A DNA stretch of 64,000 bases from Diphasiastrum complanatum (taxonomy: Eukaryota > Streptophyta > Lycopodiopsida > Lycopodiales > Lycopodiaceae): positions 67,104,472 to 67,168,471 of the forward strand of contig CM055100.1 in NCBI GenBank assembly GCA_029204225.1, written 5' to 3'. Position numbers and translations under genes: made by a program. Positions 46,681 to 58,161 of the stretch are shown piece by piece; the first letter of the stretch is position 1, and the number at the start of each line of letters is the position of its first letter. The notes below the pieces were generated by a model that saw only the letters and a list, made by a program, of their open reading frames with translations, had not been told where the DNA came from and ran no database searches.

Positions 46681-47043
46681 ATTCCCTAGTTTGTCAATCT
46701 AGGGAACGTTCCACTTTTCCTAGTTAGCACTTTCTTAGATATGTTCACTTTAATCTAGGAAATTGTGTGGCATTTCTCTTTTTTGCCCTATATAGGAATT
46801 GAACAAAAGTTTCTTGTGAAACCCATCCGCACGATCCACTTTTACTTGTTTGAGCTAGCTTAACGAAGCAAGTCCGTGACAGTTTTTTCTTGTAGCCAAA
46901 CACCCATAAGAAAAAGAAGAAGAATAAACTTCCTGTTTTTATTAATAAAAGATCTGTCGAAGTACATGTAGAAAGTGTAAAGGCCATAAGGCGAATTGAG
47001 AAATTATATATAAGCTATAACAAGCAACAATTTCACAAAGTAG

Positions 47044-47972
47044 CTATAAAAAGACTATTGCTTGATGTAACTCGCTAGTTAATATAGTTGGAAGTTTAGG
47101 TAGAGTAGGAACTTGGGCAAAAGGAATAAAGTCTTTTCTAGGAGTGCGATATGAATAATCTCGCTCTTTATCTTGAGCCGCATGAGAAACAATGGCACCT
47201 TGGGTAGTTGAAGCACGACGAAGGAGGTCAGGTCGTGAAGGATCAGCAACAACAATATTCCCAAGCGTGCGAATTCTCTCGTTGCAAAGAACAAGATCAA
47301 CTTGACGCCGAGATGACTGTGAATCAGACACATGCAAGATGTGGGTTTGTTCTCGGACAACATGAAAGCCGCACTCATGTGCAATAGATACCAGTATGTC
47401 ACAAATGGAATCATGAGTCGCGGTGCGATCTCCACTAGAAGGGCAACGCATGAGATGAGTGCCAATAGAATCAAGAGAGTGACCACATAAACATTTTGTC
47501 AAACCCGCCAGAGTGGATGAGGGAGACCCAATCTAACTCGAAGAGCGGTGAGAAACAGCTCTGAAGAAAGGCACAAGAATGGAACAACAGGGCAAACAAC
47601 AAGCCAAGCACCAACACCAGGGCCCTCACATGACAGAAGACGAGCCCGAGTCTCATCGGAAGATGAATCACTAAGAAGTTGAGTGAAAGCATGTGAGTGG
47701 AACCACTCCAAAAGATACTTTTGAAAATGAGCACGCTAATGGCTAAGCAAACTCTCAAAGAGAGGCAAAGAAGCTCGCACAGATAGAGAGATGAGCTCTT
47801 TGGTCGCACGAAGATATTGTTGGAAAGGAAGAATGCCAGTTTTCACATGAGCTACTGAATCAAGAAGAATGGGCTTGTTGCTCTGTTGAAACCGAGAGAT
47901 AAGTGCAGAGGCAACAAGGGCCCAACTCTCTAGAAAAGCAGCTGGAGCAATACAAGCTGTGCAAGTAAGACC
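47044..47972 (-). pseudogene. LINE C-terminal region: RT thumb, CCHC motif and endonuclease-like domain
   Basis: After a frameshift near 47470-47500 the minus-strand frame reads CLCGHSLDSIGTHLMRCP, a Cys/His motif. It is followed by HECGFHVVREQ and RRQVDLVLCN...NIVVADPSRPDL. The E...RxxD...(V)xxD spacing looks like a PD-(D/E)xK restriction-like endonuclease, as found in the Utopia-type and other early-branching LINEs. Upstream (47736-48104, also minus) is the RT thumb/linker. A solo LTR at 47973-48622 splits it from the rest of RT. The exact family assignment is inference. Confidence 0.6.
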
Positions 47973-48622
47973 TGTGAAAGATTCAACTAGTTTCATCACA
48001 TTTTGCAATATTTCCATATTTGGCATATTGAGGCCAAAATTTGTTTTAGACTTAGAGGTTGACTTTTCAAAGTTCATTAGTCTAAATTTCATTTGAATAA
48101 ACACTTTTTGAAAGTGTGGGAAAGATAGAATGCGAGTTTGAGTGGATTCAATTTGAATAAGTTGGGTACATTGAATCTAGACCCAAAATTGGTAGGGTTA
48201 GCATTTTGGTGGAAAAGCCAAGTGGCCAAATAGGATTTGGACCTGCTATAAAAGAATGTAACTCGTGGAGAGAGTCATCTTCTCTCTTCTCTATCTCATT
48301 TCATGCTTATACATGGTTCTCTTGGGTTCTACTATCCATTGGTGCACTATCTTGGTGATTGCTTGCAATTCTATGTGTAGAATGATCTATATTTGCTATT
48401 TTTGGATCCACACGTGTGAAATACAGTAGCTTGCTGGTTTTGTACGGACAGCAACAGTACATAATCATTTCATTCAAGTTTGATCAAGTTCTATTAGTGT
48501 TTGCATCTCAAATTGTGTGTAGATGCTGATTTTTCTACATTGGTGAAATTGGTAGTGTATTTCTCTTTCTAACCAAAGATCATTCATGTAGATTGAATCT
48601 TAAGGATCTGAAATCTTTCACA
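47973..48622 (+). repeat. Solo copia LTR with target duplication
   Basis: TGTGAAAG...TCTTTCACA, 650 bp, flanked by AGACC on both sides (47968-47972 and 48623-48627). It has a TATA-like ctataaaag near 48244 and ACACGTGT at 48410-48417. The ends are like those of copia D. The clean duplication shows that an element inserted into the LINE and was later reduced to one LTR. Confidence 0.9.
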
Positions 48623-49103
48623 AGACCAACACCTCCAGAAGTAGGAAGAGAGACTTGTCGCTTTAACGAACTGAGCATTAGGAATATAAAAGGTTTATGA
48701 ACCCATCAAGTGATCCAAAATATCTGATAAAGTATTATCGAAATCTTGTAGCAAAGCCAACATTTGAAGAGGAAAGAACACACCATAGAATATAACTTGG
48801 TCGTTGAGCGAAGCATTGAGTGAGAATCCTTAGAGCAACTTGATTTTTGCCAAGCTTTGGTAGCAAATCAATGTGACGAAGATACATGCCCAAAGTGTCC
48901 CGCAAAGAGGAAGCCAGAAAGTCAGAGAAACCTATAGGAATACCAAGCGCTTGAATGCCATCAACCAGAGTAATGAAACTTGTAGGTAAAGGGAGCTCAG
49001 GAAGGAGGCCCTGAGGACACCAAGCAACGCACTTAGAGGGATTCACGGTGAGGCCCAAAGCCGAGAGTTGTTCCTTTCGGTTGTCTTCGACCATCTTCAC
49101 CAT
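48623..49103 (-). pseudogene. LINE reverse transcriptase C-terminal fragment
   Basis: The minus-strand frame 48735-49103 reads LGLTVNPSKCVAWCP and then a GIQALGIPIG block, the RT palm/thumb sequence of non-LTR elements. It continues across the solo LTR into 47972 and below. The catalytic YxDD part is missing; at 49104 the sequence switches to an oppositely oriented fragment of a similar element. Confidence 0.65.
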
Positions 49104-49708
49104 TGCTCTTCGCCTTCGCTTGGGGCTACCTCATCCTTCGATCTTGGGTCTCTTCAGGTGTGTTTGTGGTCACCCTATTGATGCTCTTGCTATCCACCTC
49201 CTCCGATGTCCTTTTGGGAGTAAGCACACAGCTATGCATGATGTTGTCAAAGATGCAGCAGCCACTATAGCCAGAGATGGAGGATTCCATGTCCTCAGAG
49301 AGTAGTCTCATGTTCTTCTTTCTACCGTGTCCCACTCTTCCCGCAGGCATGTTGACATTGTCCTCTCTCGGGACGGGCTTCGTACTTTGGCAAATGTTGT
49401 TGTTGCTGATCCCACACGTGGTGACCTACTGTCTCGCTCTGCCTTCACACTAGGAGAAGCGACAGGCGTGGCAGCACAAGAGAAGGAAAAAAACTACTCC
49501 GATAGGCACCCCACTGATGCTTTCCTTCCCCTGGCAATTGAGACTTATGGCACCTTGCATCGACGCTTTGAGGATTTTCTTCGCATGTGTTCTCATCAAG
49601 CGGTGGAGCGTCAAGGTACTCTTGGTTCTATTCTCCTAGCTTCTTTCAAACAACGTATTTCCATTGCCTTGCAACATGCTTAGGCCCTATCAATCCTGCA
49701 ACGGGCGA
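49104..49708 (+). pseudogene. Second LINE C-terminal fragment, opposite orientation
   Basis: The plus strand reads CVCGHPIDALAIHLLRCP, then a HVLRE motif and, past a TAG near 49303, RRHVDIVLSRDGLRTLANVV and VADPTRGDL. This parallels the minus-strand copy at 47044-47500 motif by motif with clear divergence, so the two are different copies of one family. It ends SIALQHA and a stop at 49681-49683; the GGCGCC-rich repeat begins soon after. Confidence 0.65.
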
Positions 49709-50385
49709 CGCTGGCGCCACGGACCGAATGGTCCCGACGGCATACCGCTGGCGTCCCGGGATACGACCCTCAGCTATGTGCCAAGTTAAAAATTTTGAAA
49801 GCGGCCTTACAACTGGCGCTTTTACCGAACACTGAAACCCAGAAGGTAATCAGAGTCAGTTTAAGGAAAATCCCAGTTTATTGATAAATCTGAGAAGGTT
49901 ACATTTCAAGTGTGTGACCGACCCTAGTCTCCGGGGCGCTAGCATGCCAAGGCGAGAGCCATGACAACATTCCAGCAAGGGAGGCTGAGACTTGGTTGGA
50001 GCTCGTCCTGAGTCGCAACCCGCACTCCCCTATAGTATTGGTGTGATTCGGCACCCCCCCTCATACCAAGCACTTTACCCAAGCTGGTAAAGCACGTTTT
50101 TCTCTCTCTAGGATTTTCTCTTTCTAGAAAGTCATTTTCTCTCTCTAGATTTTATTGATCCCCAGGCTTCCTTTAATTATGCCTAGATCGTGTGAGGTGA
50201 TTGCACATCGATCTGAGCTCTCTGGACTTCGCTAGAACCGATCAAAGATTTTCAGCCATAGGAACTTGGCGCCGGCTGGATTCTGGTCACAGTGGCGCCG
50301 GGAGCAGCAGGGGCGCTGCTGGCGCCGGGGACATAGCTGGCGCCGGTGGCGCCGGAAGTAAAGCTTGTAAAGGTAGCTTTACAAC
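49709..50385 (+). repeat. GGCGCC-rich LTR-like repeat, copy 1
   Basis: Matches 52179-52812 (+) and the reverse of 63240-63930. It contains a PBS-like TTGGCGCCGGCTGG near 50267, resembling plant gypsy tRNA-Asp-type sites, then GGCGCC units. It ends in a perfect 8-bp hairpin GTAAAGCT/AGCTTTAC (50358-50365, 50375-50382). This is probably the end of an LTR plus leader of a gypsy-like element; coding sequence is absent. Confidence 0.65.
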
Positions 50386-51640
50386 ACTAGGTCACCTTGA
50401 ATTTGCCCCCGTTTTGATCAACTTTCATTCAAAATTTGCCCCAAGAGAGAGGTGTGTGTGATAGTTCCCCTCTTGCTTATAAAATCAGCTGACCAGACTT
50501 AGAGTAGAGTTCTTTGGACACAAAGCCTTTCCAACACTTTGCTTCCCATCTGCTAGGATTATGGCTTGATCCAACTTGTTGCCAATCTCTGAAGAGGATA
50601 CTAGTCTTTCCCCTTTGAGGAAAAACCCAACTGATACTGGATATCACCATGCTCAGTGAGTTTCGGTACCGAAGGTGGCCGTCCCAAATGAAGACCAACT
50701 GCTCCATAGAAGATCTCCCCTGAAATTGCCCTTTCCAACTTTTGACTTCCTGCTTGCGTCTGGTGGGCGTTGTCGCAAATGAAACTAACCCAAGAAACAG
50801 GCTAGCCATCCATCCTTTGCAAACATTGAGTCATTTCGTTGTCGTTCATGTGCGAGTACTTGAACTGCGAATCCGCCCCACATATTCTGTAGTCCTCTTT
50901 GTTTGATGGTGTCAGCCTTCAAAAGAAAGGTCCCTTCTCGAGCAATCAGCTCCTTATATCACAAGCAATCATGCAAACCAGGCAAAGCACGAGTACTAAG
51001 ACTCACCACGAATACACGCAAGCAAGACACTCAGGCAGGTTTACTAACAGGTAACAAAGACAAGGTCCCCCTTTGAGATGGTCCTGCCAATGGACCTTTG
51101 TCTGGCCGCGCCCATACAGATCGATCAGAGAATCAGCCCACATAGGACACCCCTCCAACTATCTGTGCTTTCACCATTAAGCAGCGCATTGCCTCAGTCA
51201 CGCCCCACCACTTTTTGGTCGATAGCCCTTATAGCTAAACGATCGGCAGCTATCCCGCACCGGCAGCTAACCACCCGTGCTTTACACTCGAATTCGAACA
51301 GCATCTCTGTATCAATAGTTAACCCATACAGTTCGAATATGTCGTCCCGCACCCCACAAGGCACAGACCGTGCTTACACCAACCTAATGGCAGCACACTG
51401 CCTTATCTGTCCTACGTGCAGACAGCGCCAGGCCCGAACCGCGAGAACTGACCGTGTTTACACCTCAAGGGCAGCACCTTGACTCATCAAGTCCCTCGTT
51501 CTGCTGACCACCCCGACCGTGGATGCACCCATGCTTACATTGTGGGCAGCACCTTGCACAACAGTTGTCTTGATGAACCCCAAACACTGGCCATTCCCTT
51601 GAGATCCACATAGCTGACCGGCCAGTCGGCTCTGATACCA
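50386..51640 (-). other. Leader-like non-coding region with copia-type PBS
   Basis: No reading frame of recognisable origin. At its right end (51628-51640) the minus strand reads TGGTATCAGAGCC just inside a TGTAGCGC LTR-like end, so this could be the internal leader of another truncated minus-strand element. Weak evidence. Confidence 0.35.
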
Positions 51641-51642
51641 CA

Positions 51643-52812
51643 TGTAGCGCAAGCATCCCAAAGGGAGCTGGGAACCACGACTTAGCTTCCCAGCCATCAA
51701 CTCTTGCCATCCAAACCCACTTGACATACAAGTAGCCAACTCACCAACAACGATTAGACTTAACCAACTGGAAGTTTAGAAACCAACATTGAGATCCAAC
51801 CTAGCGCCATGCCAGATAGGGGGTCCCGATGTGGGTGACTTCCCTCCAAGCAAGCCGCCAGACATACATCAAACTTAACCAACTCGAAGCTTCGTTACAA
51901 ACGAGTAACATCCATTCCAAGCAAGTGGTCTGACTTGCATCAGACTTAACCAACTGAAAGCTTCGTCACGAGCGTTGGAAGCCAACCTGGCGCCACGCCA
52001 GACTGGACAGCCATAAACAGGTAACTTCCACCCAAGCAAGCCATCCAACTCAGCCGACAGGTTAGAGCCCGTTCCCCAAGAGATTAACCCATTCACGTTC
52101 ATGCAAGGAACACTCAGAACCACAAGCCACGACAGATATGGAAACAACCAGTTCCTAGACCAAATGGTCCCGACAGCATACCGCTGGCGCCACGGACCGA
52201 ATGGTCCCGACGGCATACCGCTGGTATCCCGGGATACGACCCTCAGCTATGTACCAAATTAAAAAGTTTGAAGCAGCCTTACAACTGGCGTTACTGAACA
52301 CTGAAACCCAGAAGGTAATTAGAGTCAGTTTGAGAAAAATCCCACTTTATTGATAAATCCGAGGCGCTGGCATGCCAAGGCAAGTGCCAGGACAACATTC
52401 CAGCAAGGGAGGCTGAAACTTGGTTGGAGCTCGCCCTGAGTCACAACCCGCACTCCCCTATAGTATTGGTGGGATTCGCCACCTCCCCTCTTACCAAGTA
52501 CTCTACCCAGGCTGGTAAAGCACGTTTTCTCTCTCTAGAAAGTCATTTTCTCTCTCTAGAATTTATTGATCCCCATGCTTCCTTTAATCATGCCTAGATC
52601 ATGTGAGGTGATTGCACATCTATCTGAGCTCTCTGGACTTCGCTAGAACTGATCAAAGATTTTCAGCAATAGGAACTTGGCGCCGTCTGGATTCTGGTCA
52701 CAGTGGCGCTGGGAGCGGCGCCGGTGCCAGTGGCGCCGGGAGCAGCAGGGGCGCTGCTGGCGTCGGGGACAATACTGGCACCGGTGGCACCGGAAGTAAG
52801 GCTTGTAAAGGT
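51643..52812 (+). repeat. GGCGCC-rich LTR-like repeat, copy 2
   Basis: The part 52052-52812 matches the reverse complement of 63240-64000, and 52179-52812 matches copy 1. It carries a short direct repeat (ATGGTCCCGAC(A/G)GCATACCG at about 52166 and 52203) and the PBS-like TTGGCGCCGTCTGG near 52677. It runs straight into the gag of copia F at about 52812. The left limit is uncertain. Confidence 0.55.
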
Positions 52813-55800
52813 AACTTTACAACAGACGGGAAAGACCTCACTTCCTTTGTAAGAAAGATGAAGGATCTGTTTCTGTCACTACATAACTCTGGAGCAGAGA
52901 ACGCAGTGTCAACTGAGAAACAACTCACCTACCTATTAAGAGCCTTACCCAGATCATTCCAGACAATGAGGACCCTGCTGCGAAAGATCCTACCATGAAT
53001 CTCAAAAAGGCGATTGTCGAGATTCGAGAGGAAGTCGAGGCGAGAGAACATCTTGATCGCAAAGATAGCTCTGACCAGGCCCTCTACGGCAACAAAGAAA
53101 AATACAAGAGACAATCCAAGTCTAAGAGGGAGTCGAATCAGAGGCAGGATCGTGACCAAGAAGCAGAGGGAACCAGCAAAGGCAACTGAAAAAACAAAGG
53201 GAGGTCGAAGCAGTAAGGTGCAGACAAGAAGACTTGTGTGAGATGCAGAAGAGACCGACATACGATCGATACATGCTGGCTCAATCCAAAGATTGAGTGT
53301 ATCCACTGCCACAAGAAGGGTCACGTAGCCGTGGATTGTCGCCAGAACCCAAGAAATAAATCAGCGCAAAACAGACAGGAGAACGAGAACAGTTCGTCCT
53401 ATGTCGAGGAGCTTGAGAGCTCAAAATGGGCGAAGAAAGATCGAACAAAAATTGTTCGACTGCCTACATCTGCGAAGACGTGTATGCAACGTCCACATCT
53501 GACACACATGAGGTGATCCTAGATTCAGGAGCCACCTCGCACTTTGTCACATCAAGACGAATAATGTCTAATTTTAGAAGCGTTGATCCTTCAAGATTCA
53601 TTATTCTTGGAGATAGATCAAGACATCAAGTGAACGGTATTGGTTCACTATGGCTCAACACCAACGGCAGAGACAGACGACTCGAAGATGTTCTATTCAT
53701 GTCTACTCTACAACAAGACTTGCTTTCTGTGGCAAGAATAGCAGATGTAGGGATGCGAGTGACGTTTTCTAACGAGGCATGCAATGTGATTGACACCAAT
53801 ACCAGTACTCTGATCGCTCAAGGCAGAAGGAAAGGCAATCTATATCATCTGAAAGTTCGCCTACCTGCAGATCAAATGCATCAGGCTCATGATGAGTCGC
53901 AAATACCAGTACTCTGATCGCTCAAGGCAGAGGGAAAGGAAATCTATATCATCTGAAAGTTCGCCTACCTGTAGATCAAATGCATCAGGCTCATGATGAG
54001 TCGCCAGACACTCTGTGGCACAAGAGACTATGCCACATGAACTCAATGGCACTCTATCAAGCAAGCCATCATGGAGTGATAACAGGGGCCAGCATCTCGA
54101 ATGCAACCAGTTCAACCACCTGTGATACATGTTTGAAGGGTAAGATGTCGCGCACTCCGTTCATCAAAGACTCCTACAGAACGACTAAGATTATGAAGCT
54201 AGTGCATTCTGACATCTGTGGGCCTTTCAACGTGATCTCAGTGGGAGATTCAAAGTATTATATAACCTTCATTGATGATTATAGTAAGTTTGCCAAAGTG
54301 TATTTTATTCAGAATAAATTTGAAGCACTTGATAAATTCACAGAATATGTGAATTGGACTGAGAGATGTACAAGCAACAAGGTGAAGCAGATCAGGACAG
54401 ATCGAGTTGGCAAATACATCTCGAATCGCTTCACTAACTTCTGTAATGATCGTGGCATCATTCACAAGAGGACTGCAGCCTACACACCGCAGCACAATGG
54501 TGTTGCAGAAAGAAAGAACAGGACCCTGAATGGAAGTAGTCAGATGCATGATGGCCTACTCGAAGGCTCCAAGGGTACTATGGGCTGAAGTAGTAGCTAC
54601 AGCCGCATACATCCAGAATAGGACAGGAAAGTCTGGTGTCCCTCACACGACACCACACGAACTATGGTGGGGTAGAAAGTCCAACTTGTCTCATGTCAGA
54701 ATCTTTGGTTGTGCAGCTTATGCACATATTCCTGACAAGCTTCGAAAGAAGCTTGATGAGAAAGCTGAACATGGATTTCTGGTAGGTTATGACAACAACT
54801 CATCATAATACAAAGTCTATATGCCAGACACGAACACTGTGAAAATAGTGAGAGATGTCAGATTCGATGAGAGCAGGACAATGGCCAACGACGATTCTAT
54901 CAGCTATGAAGTTCTGGGGAGATAGTACTATGACCTACTGCCAGTGACAAAGGAAGCAGAGGACGAACATGAAAACAAAGATTTTCGAGTCGTCTCCCAT
55001 TCGAGTGACAAATTTGAAGAAGAAAAATTTGAGAGGCAGCCTGCTGCCACAAATCCTGTAAACCAAGATGGTTCCGGACCTAGCAAAGCAAACAAAGGCC
55101 AGGGCATTGCTGTCCAAGGAGGATCTCCTAGAAGGTCGACAAGACCATGAAGAGCGCCAACAAGATATGTGCCAGACAGCTCCACTTCTACATCAGAAGA
55201 GTTCTGCGGATTCAGTGGCGGACCATAGATTTTCGAGGAAGTGATTGAAAGTCCAGAGAAGGACAAATGGATCCTAGACATGAACGAAGAGATGGATTCC
55301 ATGAGAAAGAACAAGGTATGGACACTACAGCCATTACCTCATAGGCGCAAGACTGTCAAATGGAAATGGGTGCTCAAGATCAAATACGGACCAGATGAGA
55401 GCGTGACAAAATACAAGGCGAGACTGGTAGCAAAGGGATTCTCAGAGATACAATATTGACTACTCTGAAACCTTCTCTCCTGTCGTCAAACATTCGTCCC
55501 TACGTCTGTTATTTGCATATGCTTGCATATGCAGCAGCTTATGACCTTAGGATATAGATTGTGGACGAGAAGACAACCTTCTTGCATGGCAAATTAGACA
55601 AAGAGGTCTACATGGATCAACCCCCAGGATTTGGCTCGAATTCACTTCCTGACTATGCATGCAAAATGCATAGAAGTATCTACGGTCTGAAACAGTCAGC
55701 CCGACAATGGTACAAGAAGAAAGATCAAGCCTTGAAATCATTAGGATTCAAGCCTCTGTTGACTGATTCCAATGTATATGTCAGAGTTACGGATGGGCAG

Positions 55801-56742
55801 ATCAACATTGTAGCTATGTACGTGGACGACACTATGATACTTTGCAAGAGTGAACAGCTGATTGCTGAAGTGAAGATAGACATCTCGAAACATTTCGAGA
55901 TCGTGGATCTGGGAGAAGCCAGGTGTTACCTAGGCTTACAAATTGAAAGGGACTACGTTATACCTTCACCAGTCCAAATACACTCAAAAGATCCTAGAGG
56001 ACTTTGGATGCTGAACTGCAAAGGAGCAAATACTCCAATGCTCGTAGGGACGGCGCTGACAAATGATGACTATCCGAAGACTGAGGAAGAGAGAGAACAA
56101 ATGCAGCTCACACCTTACAAGAAGATGATAGGATCACTGATGTACATTGCTGACAACACACACCCTGATATTGCTTATGTAGTATTCAAGATGAGCCAAT
56201 TCTACATGAAAACTAGCTCGACACATTGGAAGATTGCAAAATGAATTTTGCAATATCTTCAATTGACGAAGGATTATGGGTTGTGTTATTGTTGTGATGC
56301 AGGATTCAAGATACTTTCCTACAACGATGCTAGTTGGGCATCCCTCAAGGACAACCGTAAGAGCGTCTCAAGAGGATGCACCATCGCATCAGGAGCAGCA
56401 GTTCTCTGGGTCAGCAAGAAGCAGACCGTTGTAGCCCAGTCATCCTGTGAAGCAGAGTACGTTGTAGTAGCAAAGATGGCCAATGAGATAATCTGGCTAA
56501 GGCAGTTCCTGGACGAATTGGATGAAACAAGGAACGAGCCTCTGGTCTTGCAGATGGACAACACCTCTGCAATACACCTGACGAAAGATCTCGTGTTCCA
56601 TTCCAGAACGAAACACATTGCGATCAAGTATCACTTGATCAGGGATCTAATTCAAAAGAACATGTTGCAGACCACCTTCATCGGAACGAAAGACATGGTT
56701 GCTGACATCTTCACAAAAGCCCTGGACAAAGGACTCTTTTAG
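52812..56742 (+). pseudogene. Copia F gag-pol, decayed
   Basis: Successive plus-strand frames encode gag (to 52998, then 52995-53189), the zinc knuckle CIHCHKKGHVAVDC (53238-) and protease LDSGATSHFV with LLSVARIADVG. The integrase core (HSDICGP; RTDRVGKY, with Asn-Gly-Gly lost after the second Asp; VAERKNRT) is at 53980-54588. Broken RT follows (WVLKIKYG at 55370, YVDD near 55820) and RNase H at 56248-56742 ending ADIFTKALDKG. A 104-bp tandem duplication near 53798-54005 and several stops break the frame. The gag N-terminus is replaced by the GGCGCC repeat. Confidence 0.8.
53798..54005 (+). repeat. 104-bp tandem duplication in copia F
   Basis: AATACCAGTACTCTGATCGC begins at 53798 and again at 53902, with the following ~100 bases repeated almost unchanged. 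104 is not a multiple of three, so the copy shifts the pol frame. Confidence 0.9.
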
Positions 56743-56794
56743 AGACAGAGGAGTAGCCTCGGGATCGTAAAGCTATCATGCCTTGAGAGGGAGA

Positions 56795-57624
56795 TGAAGA
56801 AACAAAACATTTCTATTTACAAAGCCTTGTTAGATTTTAGCCCTCCGCCTGACACGAAACACGAAGATGAACGATTTGCAAACACGAAAAGTCAAAGCAG
56901 ACGAACACGAACGGTTCGTGAACACGAAAAGATTCACAAACGAGAATCTTTTGTGGTCAGGCACGAGAATCTTTTGCGGCCTAGTACGAGAAGGCAGATG
57001 ACGGAAACGAAACCAATGATGGAAACGAAACCAACGATGGAAACAAAACCAATGACGGAAACAAAACCAACGTCGTGAAACCTTCTTCTTCTTCCCTCCA
57101 CGCTCCAAAGAGTACCGACAAGATCATCCAAGTACCCAGAAGTACACATATCTGACCTGATGGCATGACGTCAACAGATACATCTTAGGTCGTGGCTAAT
57201 CTGCCACTCTTGTAATTTCCAGATTAGTTGAAGATGCCTAATCACTGTAATCTAAAAGTTACATAGAGCAACTATATACTTGCTGGATGATACTTGACAG
57301 ATAGTGTGATAAAGTAGTTTGATGCTAGTAAGCAATCAAGATGAAACTATAGAATACATGTTCGCCTGCGTGCGAAGACAATTCTGTCTAGGATCTGAAG
57401 ATCCAATTGTCCGCTAGTAAAGCGAGACGATCACTCGTGAGAGAACCGTGATTCTCCCACGCCAACGGACTGCGCCCACGCCAACGGACTGCGTGGATTT
57501 GCATGTAGTGCTTGAAGAATCAGAGAAAGATCAATATAGATGATTTTCTTGTCATGTCTGATCTCGAATGCAAATGTGTTTGCTGTTATTTGTGTGTATG
57601 CGCTACTTAACATGAATATCCACA
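56795..57624 (+). repeat. Probable 3' LTR of copia F
   Basis: It follows the purine tract gagagggaga after RNase H and starts TGAAGAAAC. An end at TATCCACA (about 57624) is a guess. It contains an 18-bp minisatellite (57001-57072, four units of A(C/T)GGAAAC(A/G)AAACCAA(T/C)G) and a doubled CCCACGCCAACGGACTGCG near 57457-57494. Confidence 0.5.
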
Positions 57625-58161
57625 GTTGGATCAAAATCGACCTTTAGATGGAGTCTGAAGGGCAGTTGAAGAAGGCAAAGAGGCTTTGAAGTAATTATAG
57701 CCATTCAACTTCAATAAAAATTTTCACATTGAAAGCTGAGTTGGGTCCCAAGTTCATGAAGTGTGAAGTTTCTTCACTCTGAAGAAACAGTTCAAAAACG
57801 AGAAAAGTCCCTATTTTTGGGTCCTTTGTCCATTTTGACCCAAACGAAAGGCTATAACCTCCAAACGAAGGGCACCCGGACTGTACCTGCAAGTATAGTA
57901 CAGCAAAACAGAGTGATTGCAGCGGAGAAAGTGTTTGGAGTGAGCCAAAAGTGATTTCACCATTCCACTGGGCACGTAGTTGGGAGTTGACGATTGAGTG
58001 CATTTCGGAAGGCGACGTCGATTTGGCTTTCAAATTGGTGGAAAAGCGGCGAGTGGCCTAGCAAGGGAAAAAGTGCAGGTCATTATTTTCAACTTCTGAC
58101 ATCACTGTTAGCCTCGGCATACTGTTTTTAGCCTACGGCAGAACTTTCAAGCAGTTTTGCG
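57625..58161. other. Leader-like region upstream of copia G
   Basis: Non-coding. No LTR end with primer site is visible, so copia G seems to lack its 5' LTR in this window. Confidence 0.4.

Noticed and set aside
50356-50390. Hairpin plus CTAG as a Helitron 3' end
   Set aside because: The hairpin is followed by aacaCTAG, but the next base is not the expected T, and copy 2 of the repeat lacks CTAG.
51458-51739. Overlapping minus-strand frames with Trp/Gly-rich translations
   Set aside because: They lie in LTR-like sequence next to a primer-site-like motif and resemble no protein.
57001-57108. Repetitive ETKPM-type peptide as a protein
   Set aside because: It is an 18-bp minisatellite inside an LTR; the opposite strand is open only because of the same repeat.
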